Shown here one piece after another: positions 17,234 to 22,578 of a DNA stretch of 32,083 bases (the stretch's first letter is position 1; each line of letters opens with the position of its first letter). Below the pieces are notes generated by a model. The model made no database searches. It saw nothing but the letters and a program-made list of their open reading frames with translations, and was not told the DNA's origin. Made by a program: the position numbers and the translations under genes. The DNA is from a virus: the IMG/VR virus record IMGVR_UViG_3300032271_000012, positions 1 through 32,083 of that record, one strand, 5' to 3'.

Positions 17234-17695
17234 ATGGATGAACTACTTTCTCTCCTCAAGGGCGTTGCGCCTACTTTGGCTACCATTGTTGCCGGGCCTC
17301 TTGGTGGGGCTGCTGTTAGCGCTCTTGCTGGCAAATTTGGCGTTAGTGATAGCGTCGAGGCCGTAGCCAAAGCCATAGCGGGTGATCCCCAGGCCGCGCA
17401 AAAGCTGGCTGAGATGGAATTGGAGTATGCCAAGCTAGACTTGGCTGATCGTGACAGCGCCCGTAAGCGCGAGTCAGAAATCTCCACCAGCGCAGCAGCT
17501 CCTTGGTACAGCAAAGCAGTTACCCCGCTGATTGCTGTAGGCGTGTTTGTTGCTTGGAGTTTTGTGCAGTGGTTCTTGTTAAACCACATCATTGCCCCTG
17601 AAATGCGCGAGATTGTTTTGCGCCTTTTAGGTCAACTTGATGCTGCATTTATGCTAATTTTAACTTACTATTTTGGTGCAAGCCATAAACATTGA
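17234..17695 (+). CDS. Holin, three-TM gene-transfer-agent/phage type
   Basis: 153 residues. Hydrophobic segments are visible at about 11-32 (VAPTLATIVAGPLGGAAVSALAG), 94-115 (KAVTPLIAVGVFVAWSFVQWFLL) and 134-148 (QLDAAFMLILTYYFG). The middle is a charged helix (QKLAEMELEYAKLDLADRDSARKRE) with the LADRDSAR signature, which I associate with the 3TM holin family named from gene-transfer agents. Holins open the inner membrane at a set time and release the endolysin. The M15 endolysin starts one base after this stop, giving a compact lysis cassette. Confidence 0.8.
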   Translation: MDELLSLLKGVAPTLATIVAGPLGGAAVSALAGKFGVSDSVEAVAKAIAGDPQAAQKLAEMELEYAKLDLADRDSARKRESEISTSAAAPWYSKAVTPLIAVGVFVAWSFVQWFLLNHIIAPEMREIVLRLLGQLDAAFMLILTYYFGASHKH

Positions 17696-17696
17696 C

Positions 17697-18119
17697 ATGA
17701 CACCCCATTTCACCCTTGAAGAGCTGACTCACACCGACCACCGTGAGTTTGACAACACGCCAAATGAAGCAGAACTTGCAAATCTCAAACGCCTTGCGGC
17801 CTTTCTTGAAGAAGTCAAAACCGTCTTAAGCGGAAAACCCATCATGGTCAATTCAGCTTTCAGATCAAAGGCTGTCAATGATGCTGTGGGCAGCAAAGAT
17901 AGTAGTCAGCATCGCATCGGCTGTGCTGCTGACATTCGGATACCCGGTATGACCCCGGATGAGGTTGTCAGGGCGGTTATTTCAAGCAATCTAGGCTACG
18001 ACCAAGTAATCCGCGAGTTCGACCGTTGGACTCATATTAGCGTGCCTAACGTAGCTGGCGCTGTGCCGCGCAAGAGCAAGCTGATCATCGACAAATTGGG
18101 TGCACGTCCTTACGCATAA
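17697..18119 (+). CDS. Endolysin, peptidase M15-type D,D- or L,D-carboxypeptidase/endopeptidase
   Basis: 140 residues from the ATG at 17697; an in-frame TTG 24 bases upstream overlaps the holin and is less likely. The N-terminus (MTPHFTLEELTHTDH) is usual for phage M15_3 enzymes. Zinc ligands are H72 and D79 in SSQHRIGCAADI and H113 in WTHISV, with E107 as probable catalytic base. The enzyme cuts peptide bridges in peptidoglycan. It has no signal peptide, so it depends on the holin next to it. Its last ten bases overlap the 3' end of a minus-strand membrane-peptide gene. Confidence 0.88.
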   Translation: MTPHFTLEELTHTDHREFDNTPNEAELANLKRLAAFLEEVKTVLSGKPIMVNSAFRSKAVNDAVGSKDSSQHRIGCAADIRIPGMTPDEVVRAVISSNLGYDQVIREFDRWTHISVPNVAGAVPRKSKLIIDKLGARPYA

Positions 18120-18199
18120 GTGTGCAGCCACATCGCTAGCAGCACAAGCCACATCAGGCCCACGATGCCGGTAAATAGCCACCATAGAAAATTTATCAT
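18110..18199 (-). CDS. 29-residue single-TM peptide at the end of the leftward operon
   Basis: The start overlaps the stop of the preceding minus-strand gene (ATGA), with AAGG about seven bases upstream, so it would be translated by coupling. The peptide (MINFLWWLFTGIVGLMWLVL, then LAMWLHTYA) is almost wholly a Trp-rich transmembrane helix with no charged residue before the short tail. It runs tail to tail into the endolysin gene, overlapping it by ten bases. It could be a small inner-membrane effector, for example acting on host membrane proteins or on lysis timing. It could also be a chance ORF, but exact coupling, length and composition make a real micro-protein likely. Confidence 0.6.
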   Translation of the reverse strand: MINFLWWLFTGIVGLMWLVLLAMWLHTYA

Positions 18200-18429
18200 T
18201 TTTTTGGCCTTGGTGTGTTTTCTGGGACTAGTACGCAAACGTACACTGCTGCGTATTGACCTCTCTTCGGCGTGTTCCATCGGTCAATGTAGACACCGAA
18301 AGCGTTCCGTAGCGCCCTGCGTACTGCGTGGGGGTCAGCGTCCATCTTTGCAGCAATCTCATTGGCGTTCATGCCATCTTCAGTGGCAAGAAGCAAGTCA
18401 CGTATTTTGTTGTGTTTACTAGCGCTCAT
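18196..18429 (-). CDS. Small helix-turn-helix DNA-binding protein
   Basis: 77 residues. KHNKIRDLLLATEDGMNANEIAAKMDADPHAVRRALRNAFGVYIDRW has the pattern of a winged helix: helix, GMNANEIAAKM turn, recognition helix DPHAVRRALR, then a wing with YIDRW. It would bind DNA, but its target is unknown. It overlaps both neighbours by four bases (ATGA), so it is part of a tightly coupled string of small genes. The C-terminus is Pro/Lys-rich and probably disordered. It could be a late regulator or a host-takeover protein. Confidence 0.7.
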   Translation of the reverse strand: MSASKHNKIRDLLLATEDGMNANEIAAKMDADPHAVRRALRNAFGVYIDRWNTPKRGQYAAVYVCVLVPENTPRPKK

Positions 18430-18581
18430 TCTTGCTCTTTGTTAAGTGCTTCCCATTCTTCGTCCGTAATTAAAGGGATGGGGCTTGTTTCTTTTGCCTT
18501 CTTTATTGCATAGCGCACAGCCATCATGCGGACACGCGCTTCCATCTCAATGCGGTTGAACTCGTCGTCTTCGTCAGTCAT
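18426..18581 (-). CDS. Hypothetical acidic protein, 51 residues
   Basis: The start follows GGAGAAACGAT and overlaps the end of the upstream gene by eight bases; its stop overlaps the next start (ATGA). The product begins MTDEDDEFNRIEMEARVRMM and is helical and charged, with an acidic head and an LITDEEWEALNKEQE tail. No domain is recognised. Its length, ribosome-binding site and coupling support it. Charged helical micro-proteins of early phage operons often bind host proteins; nothing in the sequence identifies a partner. Confidence 0.65.
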   Translation of the reverse strand: MTDEDDEFNRIEMEARVRMMAVRYAIKKAKETSPIPLITDEEWEALNKEQE

Positions 18582-18792
18582 ATCGTTTCTCCAAAATAAT
18601 TAAATGTTTAGGTTCATACCAGCTACAGATTTTGGGCGTCTGTTTAAAAACGTACAGCTCCACGTTTACAAGCGGATACCGATCATCCAAGGCGGGCAAG
18701 CGGTGCGCCACTCGGGTGACAATAGCAAACAAGTCCTTGGGCAGCGGCCCAAAAGAATCATGGATGTAAACAAGATCGCCAACGTCAGGCAC
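18574..18792 (-). CDS. Hypothetical protein, 72 residues, GTG start, SH3-like strand pattern
   Basis: The frame is open further upstream to 18975, but that extension lies inside the previous gene and reads as a shadow. The GTG at 18792 overlaps the previous stop by eight bases, and GGAAAA lies upstream, so I choose it. The product starts MPDVGDLVYIHDSFGPLPKDLFAIVTRV and continues NVELYVFKQTPKICSWYEPKHLIIL. Its short strands with a leading VGD-V-I turn suggest a small barrel (SH3/KOW-like), often a nucleic-acid or protein-binding fold. Family not recognised. Confidence 0.6.
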   Translation of the reverse strand: MPDVGDLVYIHDSFGPLPKDLFAIVTRVAHRLPALDDRYPLVNVELYVFKQTPKICSWYEPKHLIILEKRYD

Positions 18793-19168
18793 AATTTTTT
18801 TCCACTTGATTGCAAACAGCGGGTGGGGTGGTTTTGATCCAGAACGGTGGCTGTTTGCCCTCCAGCAGATAGCGCACTTCAGCCAAAACCAGATCAACAT
18901 CAGCAGGGTCGGCGGGAATGCGGCGCGGTGCATGTCCGTCTTGAATGCGTCGCTCTGCCGCCTTGATGCGATCAATTAAACCCGCATGCCACGCCACAGG
19001 CTCTTGCTCTGGCTGTGCCAAGGCCATGCCACCAACAGGAATGGTTAATGTAATAAAGCGCACAGCAGTTTCGCCATCTTTAAGTAGCACTGTTATCGTT
19101 GCGGCCTGCAAGTCACTGCCGTATATCAGCATCAGTGCTTCCATAATTCTTTGCGTTTCGTTATTCAT
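18785..19168 (-). CDS. Hypothetical protein, 127 residues
   Basis: The start is preceded by AAAGGAGAACAC, a strong ribosome-binding site, and overlaps the previous stop by four bases. The N-terminus (MNNETQRIMEALMLIYGSDLQAATITVLLKDGETAVRFITLTI) looks like a small alpha/beta domain. The middle is Pro/Gln-rich (ALAQPEQEPVAWHAG), then a helix (LIDRIKAAERRIQDGH) and another (DVDLVLAEVRYLLEGK). The EPVAW phrase is common in small phage proteins. No enzyme motif is visible. Its job is unknown; it belongs to the distal leftward early operon driven by the promoter at 19978-20006. Confidence 0.65.
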   Translation of the reverse strand: MNNETQRIMEALMLIYGSDLQAATITVLLKDGETAVRFITLTIPVGGMALAQPEQEPVAWHAGLIDRIKAAERRIQDGHAPRRIPADPADVDLVLAEVRYLLEGKQPPFWIKTTPPAVCNQVEKNCA

Positions 19169-19524
19169 GTGTTCTCCTTTGTGTATTCAGCGCCGCATTT
19201 GATACAGCGCCACTGCGGTTTGAGTTTTGTGTCGTCTACCCATTCGTGATTACAAGTCGTCTGGTTTCTTGCTTGGATGCGTTCGATCATCTTCATTGCA
19301 CGTTGATACTCAGGCGTGTCGTGACCAGCTCGCGGCACATGCCACATGATGTCTGCGATGCACGCCTCTCGCTCGGCTTGTACAGCTTCCCGTACAGCTA
19401 CGCACAATGGTTGTGTGCAAAACTGGCTGCATGAATGAACTTCGTAGTCCAGCCCCAGTTCACGGGCGTTATCAGCCTTGACATCAAGGGCAATCTGGCG
19501 CTTGCGCCATCCTGAATCAGTCAT
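19165..19524 (-). CDS. Hypothetical protein with C-terminal zinc-ribbon-like CxxH/CxxC
   Basis: I start it at the ATG at 19524 (TTGGAGCAACGAC upstream); an in-frame ATG at 19563 lies well inside the previous gene. The 119-residue product begins MTDSGWRKRQIALD. It has a Cys-rich stretch (HSCSQFCTQPLC), a helix with EAVQAEREACIADIMW, and a C-terminal TTCNHEW followed by WRCIKCGAEY, which would make a small zinc-binding ribbon. Its stop overlaps the next start (ATGA). A nucleic-acid or protein-binding role is possible. No specific family recognised. Confidence 0.65.
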   Translation of the reverse strand: MTDSGWRKRQIALDVKADNARELGLDYEVHSCSQFCTQPLCVAVREAVQAEREACIADIMWHVPRAGHDTPEYQRAMKMIERIQARNQTTCNHEWVDDTKLKPQWRCIKCGAEYTKENT

Positions 19525-19777
19525 GTCGTTGCTCCAATGCTGTAGTGGTAATGTGATCAACAAGGCTTTGCATCAACAGGTGTCCAATGTCTATATCAGT
19601 GCCTGCAACGTAAGCATTGACCAAATCCATGCACTCGTCTTGATCTGGTTCATAAGCCAAGCCCATTGAATCCTTAGACCCAAATTCAGCGGGGTAGTAT
19701 TCCAAAAAGCAAACAAGGTCAACACCTTCAACCTCGCAAGCAAATTCAATAAGCCCATTAGGGCATTCCGGGGTCAT
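19517..19777 (-). CDS. Hypothetical acidic protein, 86 residues
   Basis: The true start is probably the ATG at 19777, which overlaps the stop of the upstream membrane protein as ATGA; longer versions of this frame run inside that gene. The product begins MTPECPNGLIEFACEVEGVDLVCFLEYYPAEFG and is acidic, with a helical C-terminus (DECMDLVNAYVAGTDIDIGHLL). It overlaps the next gene by eight bases. No domain recognised. It may be a small inhibitor or regulatory protein of the early operon, but there is no evidence for a particular target. Confidence 0.6.
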   Translation of the reverse strand: MTPECPNGLIEFACEVEGVDLVCFLEYYPAEFGSKDSMGLAYEPDQDECMDLVNAYVAGTDIDIGHLLMQSLVDHITTTALEQRHD

Positions 19778-19932
19778 ACTGACCACCATGCGACCAAAAG
19801 ACAAGCCATGCCTGCGCCAATAACAAAAGCCAGCACATAACCCGCCACTTGCTCCCAAAACGGCTCTGGCTGACCGTGGCCTTGCACATAAATGCACTCA
19901 GCGGATGTTCTAGGTGTTTGCAGATTTTTCAT
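19774..19932 (-). CDS. Small membrane protein, 52 residues, first gene behind internal promoter
   Basis: I choose the ATG at 19932 because AAGGAAATCAAA precedes it. An in-frame ATG at 19971 would translate the leader hairpin. The product begins MKNLQTPRTSAECIYVQGHG and has one membrane segment (VAGYVLAFVIGAGMACLLVAWW) at the C-terminal end. It is the first gene after the promoter at 19978-20006 and is followed by a coupled gene (ATGA). A tail-anchored early membrane protein could act in superinfection exclusion or host membrane change; this is speculation. Confidence 0.65.
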   Translation of the reverse strand: MKNLQTPRTSAECIYVQGHGQPEPFWEQVAGYVLAFVIGAGMACLLVAWWSV

Positions 19933-19944
19933 TTTGATTTCCTT

Positions 19945-19968
19945 AAAAAGACCCCAAAAGGTTCGGGG
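19945..19968 (-). promoter_or_regulatory. Leader hairpin with T-run (attenuator-like), copy 2
   Basis: Read on the minus strand, the bases from 19968 to 19952 form CCCCGAA-CCTT-TTGGGG, a short stem with one bulged G. They are followed by TCTTTTT and then the ribosome-binding site AAGGA. It lies between the promoter and the first codon. The same arrangement occurs in front of 21937. It could terminate transcription early unless antiterminated, or simply protect the RNA end. Confidence 0.5.
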
Positions 19969-19977
19969 CATGGCTGA

Positions 19978-20006
19978 ATAATATCACATTTGTGAAGTCT
20001 GCGCAA
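19978..20006 (-). promoter_or_regulatory. Internal early promoter with palindromic operator (copy 2)
   Basis: On the minus strand: -35 TTGCGC (20006-20001), 17-base spacer, -10 TATTAT (19983-19978) with TGA directly before it (extended -10). The palindrome ATCACA-TT-TGTGAA (plus-strand reading, 19983-19996) fills most of the spacer. It overlaps the last codons and the stop of the winged-helix gene. Two further promoters near 22000 have the same design, so a shared repressor is likely. Confidence 0.75.
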
Positions 20007-20211
20007 CTTTGTCCAATTTATAAAACCATTTGTCGGCTCTGCGCTGGCAGTCAATGTCAAAACCGTTCTGTCTCAATTCAGAAATGATGCTGTTTACGGC
20101 ACAGACGTTTGCCTGTTTGATGATGTCCAAGGTGGTAAATTCTCCACCCTGAGACAACAGTTCAAGCACACGGTTTAATCGGTCGCTGTTTTCAATGCTG
20201 GCTGCGTTCAT
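19984..20211 (-). CDS. Winged-helix DNA-binding protein, 75 residues
   Basis: The product (RLNRVLELLSQGGEFTTLDIIKQANVCAVNSIISELRQNGFDIDCQRRADKWFYKL) is a textbook winged helix: helix 1, TTLDIIKQANV turn, recognition helix AVNSIISELRQNG, then a beta wing ending in WFYKL. Similar small proteins occur beside phage recombination and replication genes. The start follows AAGGAGTCAAC. Its 3' end encodes the operator and promoter of the next unit, so transcription of the gene and use of that promoter could interfere. It could be a regulator of the internal promoter; that is inference. Confidence 0.75.
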   Translation of the reverse strand: MNAASIENSDRLNRVLELLSQGGEFTTLDIIKQANVCAVNSIISELRQNGFDIDCQRRADKWFYKLDKVAQTSQM

Positions 20212-20220
20212 GTTGACTCC

Positions 20221-20472
20221 TTAAAAAGGTAAATCGTCATCTTCAAATGATGCTGACTTGCGTTCTTGGCGCTCCTCTTGTGGTCTTGGGTCGTTGATGT
20301 ACGCCCAACCATCCCAACCGCCTTCACGCAGCGGAATGACATCTAGCTTTAGCATTGGGCCATTCTTAGTTTCAATGATTGATCCGATACGCTGATAACG
20401 CTTCTTTCGTTCACCAGCTGCGTTTGTGTACTCACCTGTGATGCACGAGATTTCTTTGCTAACTTTAGACAT
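20221..20472 (-). CDS. SSB-like single-strand DNA-binding protein with acidic tip
   Basis: 83 residues. A compact beta-rich body (EYTNAAGERKKRYQRIGSII, then GPMLKLDVIPLREGG, then GWAYINDP) is followed by a charged tail ending in DDDLPF. This matches the acidic C-terminal tip (DDDIPF) that bacterial SSB uses to bind partner proteins. It is shorter than a full SSB (about 170 residues) and looks like a reduced OB-fold. It sits directly after the exonuclease gene and two genes after the ERF protein, so it likely coats single strands during phage recombination. The start follows GGAGAATAAAAA. Confidence 0.72.
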   Translation of the reverse strand: MSKVSKEISCITGEYTNAAGERKKRYQRIGSIIETKNGPMLKLDVIPLREGGWDGWAYINDPRPQEERQERKSASFEDDDLPF

Positions 20473-20475
20473 TTT

Positions 20476-21108
20476 TTATTCTCCAATAATGGTTTTGAGG
20501 GATTTCACTTTGGCATCAACTTCAGCCAAAAACTTTAGGACTTCATCTTCTGCAATCTTGAGCCAATCGTTATTGCGCTCAACACGGAAAATAAACAATT
20601 GCGCTTTGCCTGGCATACGAGGATCAAAGACAACGTAATCACACCAGGCCCGATCAGCGCAGCGCATTTGCCACTGCATCTGTGCGTAATACTTAGCATC
20701 CACTGGATTGTTGCCTTGTGAATGGGTAAGCCAAACTTCAAGGGCTGTACTAGATGATGGGCATTTAATCTCTACCATGCCATCACCCACTAAGCCATCT
20801 GGAGAGGCTCCAGCGGCCTCAATCGTTGGGTGAGGCATGAACCCTACTTCCTCAACCATTTGCCCCATGTGTGCCTCATATGCTGCTCTGGCAAAGGGTT
20901 CTTGTTCAGTCCCCCAGGCCATTGCTGCATTAGAAAAAGACTCAGCGCGTGTCTGGGTGATGCGCTCCAGCACCAGCTGCGTCATGTAATTGGCTCGGCT
21001 TGCGCTGTAACCTGTTTTAGTCTTGGCAAGCACATCAGCCAATCGGCTGGCAGTGACCTTGCCTAAACGGTTTGCAAACCAGCTTTCAGTTCCTTGTTCT
21101 TCATTCAT
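20476..21108 (-). CDS. YqaJ/lambda-type 5'-3' exonuclease
   Basis: 210 residues, close to lambda exonuclease (226). Family signatures are: N-terminal QGTESWFANRLGKVTASRLADVLA; WGTEQEPFARAAYE near 65-77; the metal-binding SPDG at 102-105 (D104) with E113 and K115 in VEIKCP; and YYAQMQWQMRCADRAWCDYVVFDP. It digests the 5' strand of duplex ends and hands 3' overhangs to the annealing protein. The gene overlaps the end of the ERF gene by four bases (ATGA), giving a two-component recombination pair with an SSB-like gene three bases downstream. All key residues are present. Confidence 0.9.
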   Translation of the reverse strand: MNEEQGTESWFANRLGKVTASRLADVLAKTKTGYSASRANYMTQLVLERITQTRAESFSNAAMAWGTEQEPFARAAYEAHMGQMVEEVGFMPHPTIEAAGASPDGLVGDGMVEIKCPSSSTALEVWLTHSQGNNPVDAKYYAQMQWQMRCADRAWCDYVVFDPRMPGKAQLFIFRVERNNDWLKIAEDEVLKFLAEVDAKVKSLKTIIGE

Positions 21109-21662
21109 AATGTTTCCTTTTTTGCGCGGTCAATTCGTGCCTTCTTTGCTTGGATAACTTTGGCCTGTAATGCTTGGTTACCTTGACAGGCTTCCAGTGC
21201 ATCTTTGTAAACCTTTGCAAGTTCATCACTGTTACCGCTGGCCTCGATTGCAGCCAAGTGATCGGTTATGTCTGGTGTTGGGACGGCTTTGCGTGTGGCG
21301 GCATTTCCGTCATCGTCTTCAGGAGCAATACCGCAAGCTGCCATCAGGCTATAGCGCCTTGCATATGTCAGCGCAGAGCCGTATCCCTGCGGGTCTTGCT
21401 TAGATGCAGGAACATGAAGTTTGCCGCACTCAAGCATTTCGCCAGATTCATGGATAAATACAGTTTCCACCGTGACCCCCGTGGTGTCCTCGCTGGTGCG
21501 CTGAACAAGGGCAATGCCTGCACCGTTTAGACCTTCAATGACTGCCTCAACGCAAGCAGAAAGGTCTGCATAGCGTGATTTAAAGTGAGGATTGGTGCTG
21601 CTTTTTAGGGCAGGGCCAAAAGCCTTTTGTGCCTGGACTAAGGCAGTTGCTATCTGTTTCAT
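21105..21662 (-). CDS. ERF-family single-strand annealing protein
   Basis: 185 residues, similar in length to P22 Erf (204). The diagnostic N-terminal part is clear: IATALVQAQKAFGPALKSSTNPHFKSRYADLSACVEAVI, then ALVQRTSEDTTGVTVETVFIHESGEML, then QGYGSALTYARRYSLMAACGIAPEDDDGN. ERF proteins form rings on single-stranded DNA and anneal complementary strands; in P22 this circularises and recombines the genome. It is coupled to the gene before it and to the exonuclease after it. The C-terminus is helical and less conserved. Confidence 0.92.
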   Translation of the reverse strand: MKQIATALVQAQKAFGPALKSSTNPHFKSRYADLSACVEAVIEGLNGAGIALVQRTSEDTTGVTVETVFIHESGEMLECGKLHVPASKQDPQGYGSALTYARRYSLMAACGIAPEDDDGNAATRKAVPTPDITDHLAAIEASGNSDELAKVYKDALEACQGNQALQAKVIQAKKARIDRAKKETL

Positions 21663-21937
21663 TTTGTGTACTCCAGTGCTTGCAGTTTGCTGATTTGGTC
21701 GTTGATCTCTGTGACAGACTTTTGAAAGTCAGCCATCACCTTTTGCCTTTTTTCTTTTAGCGCAACAATCTGCTGTGCGCGTGGATCGTAGTTGTCAGGA
21801 ACTTCCAGCTCAATGTCTTGCTCACAGACAAAGGTGTAATGATCTGATTCATGCTGGTATGCAAAAGGCACAAACTTGCCTTCAGTTTCCCAGGTGTATT
21901 TGCAAAAATATATGTAGAGTTTGGTTGGGATTTTCAT
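21659..21937 (-). CDS. Hypothetical protein heading the recombination operon
   Basis: 92 residues from the ATG at 21937 (AGGAAAGCAAATC upstream); an earlier in-frame ATG at 21973 lies in the leader hairpin. The N-terminal half (MKIPTKLYIYFCKYTW, then ESDHYTFVCEQDIELEVPDNYDP) is beta-rich. The C-terminal half (VALKEKRQKVMADFQKSVTEINDQISKLQ) is a clear coiled coil. I know similar small proteins in front of ERF genes but no function for them. Its stop overlaps the ERF start (ATGA), so it is the first cistron made from the leftward promoter and possibly an accessory of the annealing protein. Confidence 0.68.
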   Translation of the reverse strand: MKIPTKLYIYFCKYTWETEGKFVPFAYQHESDHYTFVCEQDIELEVPDNYDPRAQQIVALKEKRQKVMADFQKSVTEINDQISKLQALEYTK

Positions 21938-21950
21938 GATTTGCTTTCCT

Positions 21951-21975
21951 AAAAAGACCCTGAAGAAGTTCAAGG
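21951..21975 (-). promoter_or_regulatory. Leader hairpin with T-run (attenuator-like), copy 1
   Basis: On the minus strand CCTTGAA-CTTC-TTCAGGG forms a 7-bp stem (one G-T pair) with a 4-base loop, followed by TCTTTTT and AGGAAA. A two-codon ORF (ATG CCT TGA) enters the stem. It lies between promoter and first gene exactly as at 19945-19968. Either an attenuator or a 5' protective stem. Confidence 0.5.
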
Positions 21976-21984
21976 CATGGCTAG

Positions 21985-22012
21985 ATCATATCACGTTTGT
22001 GAAGTCTGCAAG
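21985..22012 (-). promoter_or_regulatory. Leftward early promoter with palindromic operator (copy 1)
   Basis: On the minus strand: -35 CTTGCA (22012-22007), 16-base spacer, -10 TATGAT (21990-21985) preceded by TGA (extended -10). The operator ATCACG-TT-TGTGAA (plus-strand reading, 21990-22003) sits in the spacer. It drives the ERF/exonuclease/SSB operon. It forms a divergent control region with the regulator promoter at 22057-22075, about 55 bases away. Confidence 0.78.
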
Positions 22013-22056
22013 CCTTTTTTAAATTATTTTTATAGGTGCTTTCCCTAACCTTTACC

Positions 22057-22075
22057 ATCACAACTGTGATATAGT
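22057..22075 (+). promoter_or_regulatory. Regulator promoter with best palindromic operator (copy 3)
   Basis: The operator ATCACA-AC-TGTGAT (22057-22070) has perfect 6-base half-sites. The -10 TATAGT (22070-22075) is preceded by TGA (extended -10). No convincing -35 is seen 16-18 bases upstream. The -10 ends six bases before the ATG at 22082, so transcription should start at or next to the first codon. Self-regulation of the Cro-like gene is likely. Confidence 0.72.
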
Positions 22076-22081
22076 CCTTGG

Positions 22082-22261
22082 ATGGACATCTTAGAAATTG
22101 CAATCAAGGAAGCTGGCGGCACAGGTCGCCTGGCTTTTCTTTTAGACTTAAAGCAGAACGTGGTGAGCAACTGGCGGCAACGTGGTGTGCCTAAAGGTTG
22201 GGAACAAGTGCTGCGAATTAAATTTAAAAAGCAGATTGCATCAGCTGGGAAAGTGGTATAA
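22082..22261 (+). CDS. Cro-like/YdaS-type transcription regulator, 59 residues
   Basis: The product begins MDILEIAIKEAGGTGRLAFL and continues LDLKQNVVSNWRQRGVP, a helix-turn-helix with recognition helix QNVVSNWRQRG as in Cro and YdaS-type repressors; a basic tail follows (LRIKFKKQIASAGK). It is the only regulator in the divergent control region and presumably binds the palindromes at 21990, 22057 and 19983. No Shine-Dalgarno sequence precedes the ATG, and the -10 box ends six bases upstream, which points to a leaderless mRNA. No larger CI-like partner is seen. It is too short to be found by length-filtered ORF calling. Confidence 0.78.
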   Translation: MDILEIAIKEAGGTGRLAFLLDLKQNVVSNWRQRGVPKGWEQVLRIKFKKQIASAGKVV

Positions 22262-22294
22262 AATTTTTAACATCCCTTGGCGGGGAATTGCAAT

Positions 22295-22377
22295 AAGACT
22301 TAGATGGAACTCTGCTGGTATTGCCCAGTCCGCCAACAGCCTAAAAAGCTGAGAGTTCCACCTAAGTCTTTTTTTTT
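22295..22377 (+). terminator. Long-stem hairpin with T-run after the regulator gene
   Basis: The arms 22295-22313 and 22352-22370 pair over 19 positions with a single mismatch (A against C). The 38-base loop contains a small CTGG-TATTGC-CCAG hairpin at 22315-22328. Nine T (22369-22377) follow. It can terminate the regulator transcript. The unusually long stem and structured loop would also fit a small stable RNA or a regulated read-through point. The next gene starts nine bases after the T-run. The 125-base gap 22262-22386 holds no convincing ORF. Confidence 0.7.
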
Positions 22378-22386
22378 GGGCTTTTT

Positions 22387-22578
22387 ATGTTAATTTTTCC
22401 AAGAGAACTTGAGACTCACGTTTATGGACAAGAGGGTGTAATTTATTTTGAACAATTTGATGGAGATGGAAACAGGACTACAGTAATAAGATTAAGTATT
22501 CATCAATTTCAAGAAATTTTCAATAGAGAAAAATCAATTATTGCCGAGGCTGAAGATGAGCAAGAGGATGCTCAATGA
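22387..22578 (+). CDS. Hypothetical acidic protein, 63 residues
   Basis: MLIFPRELETHVYGQEGVIYFEQFDGDGNRTTVIRLSIHQFQEIF looks like a small alpha/beta fold: strands VIYFEQFD and TTVIRLS, then helix HQFQEIF. A very acidic tail (AEAEDEQEDAQ) ends it. Its stop overlaps the replication-initiator start (ATGA), so both are made together. Its own ribosome-binding site is weak (GGG at 22378-22380) and adjoins the T-run of the hairpin, so expression may depend on read-through. Function unknown; an accessory of the replication protein is possible from position. Confidence 0.62.
   Translation: MLIFPRELETHVYGQEGVIYFEQFDGDGNRTTVIRLSIHQFQEIFNREKSIIAEAEDEQEDAQ

Noticed and set aside
17673-17696. TTG extension of the endolysin
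   Set aside because: It lies inside the holin gene without a ribosome-binding site; homologous M15 endolysins normally begin near MTPHFTLEEL.
18120-18422. 100-codon plus-strand ORF after the endolysin
   Set aside because: It is antisense to two coupled minus-strand genes, and its product (Cys/His/Ser-rich) does not look like a folded protein.
18793-18975. Longer version (133 codons) of the minus-strand gene ending at 18574
   Set aside because: The extra N-terminal part lies wholly inside the previous gene in another frame and has no ribosome-binding site. The GTG at 18792 fits the coupling pattern of the operon.
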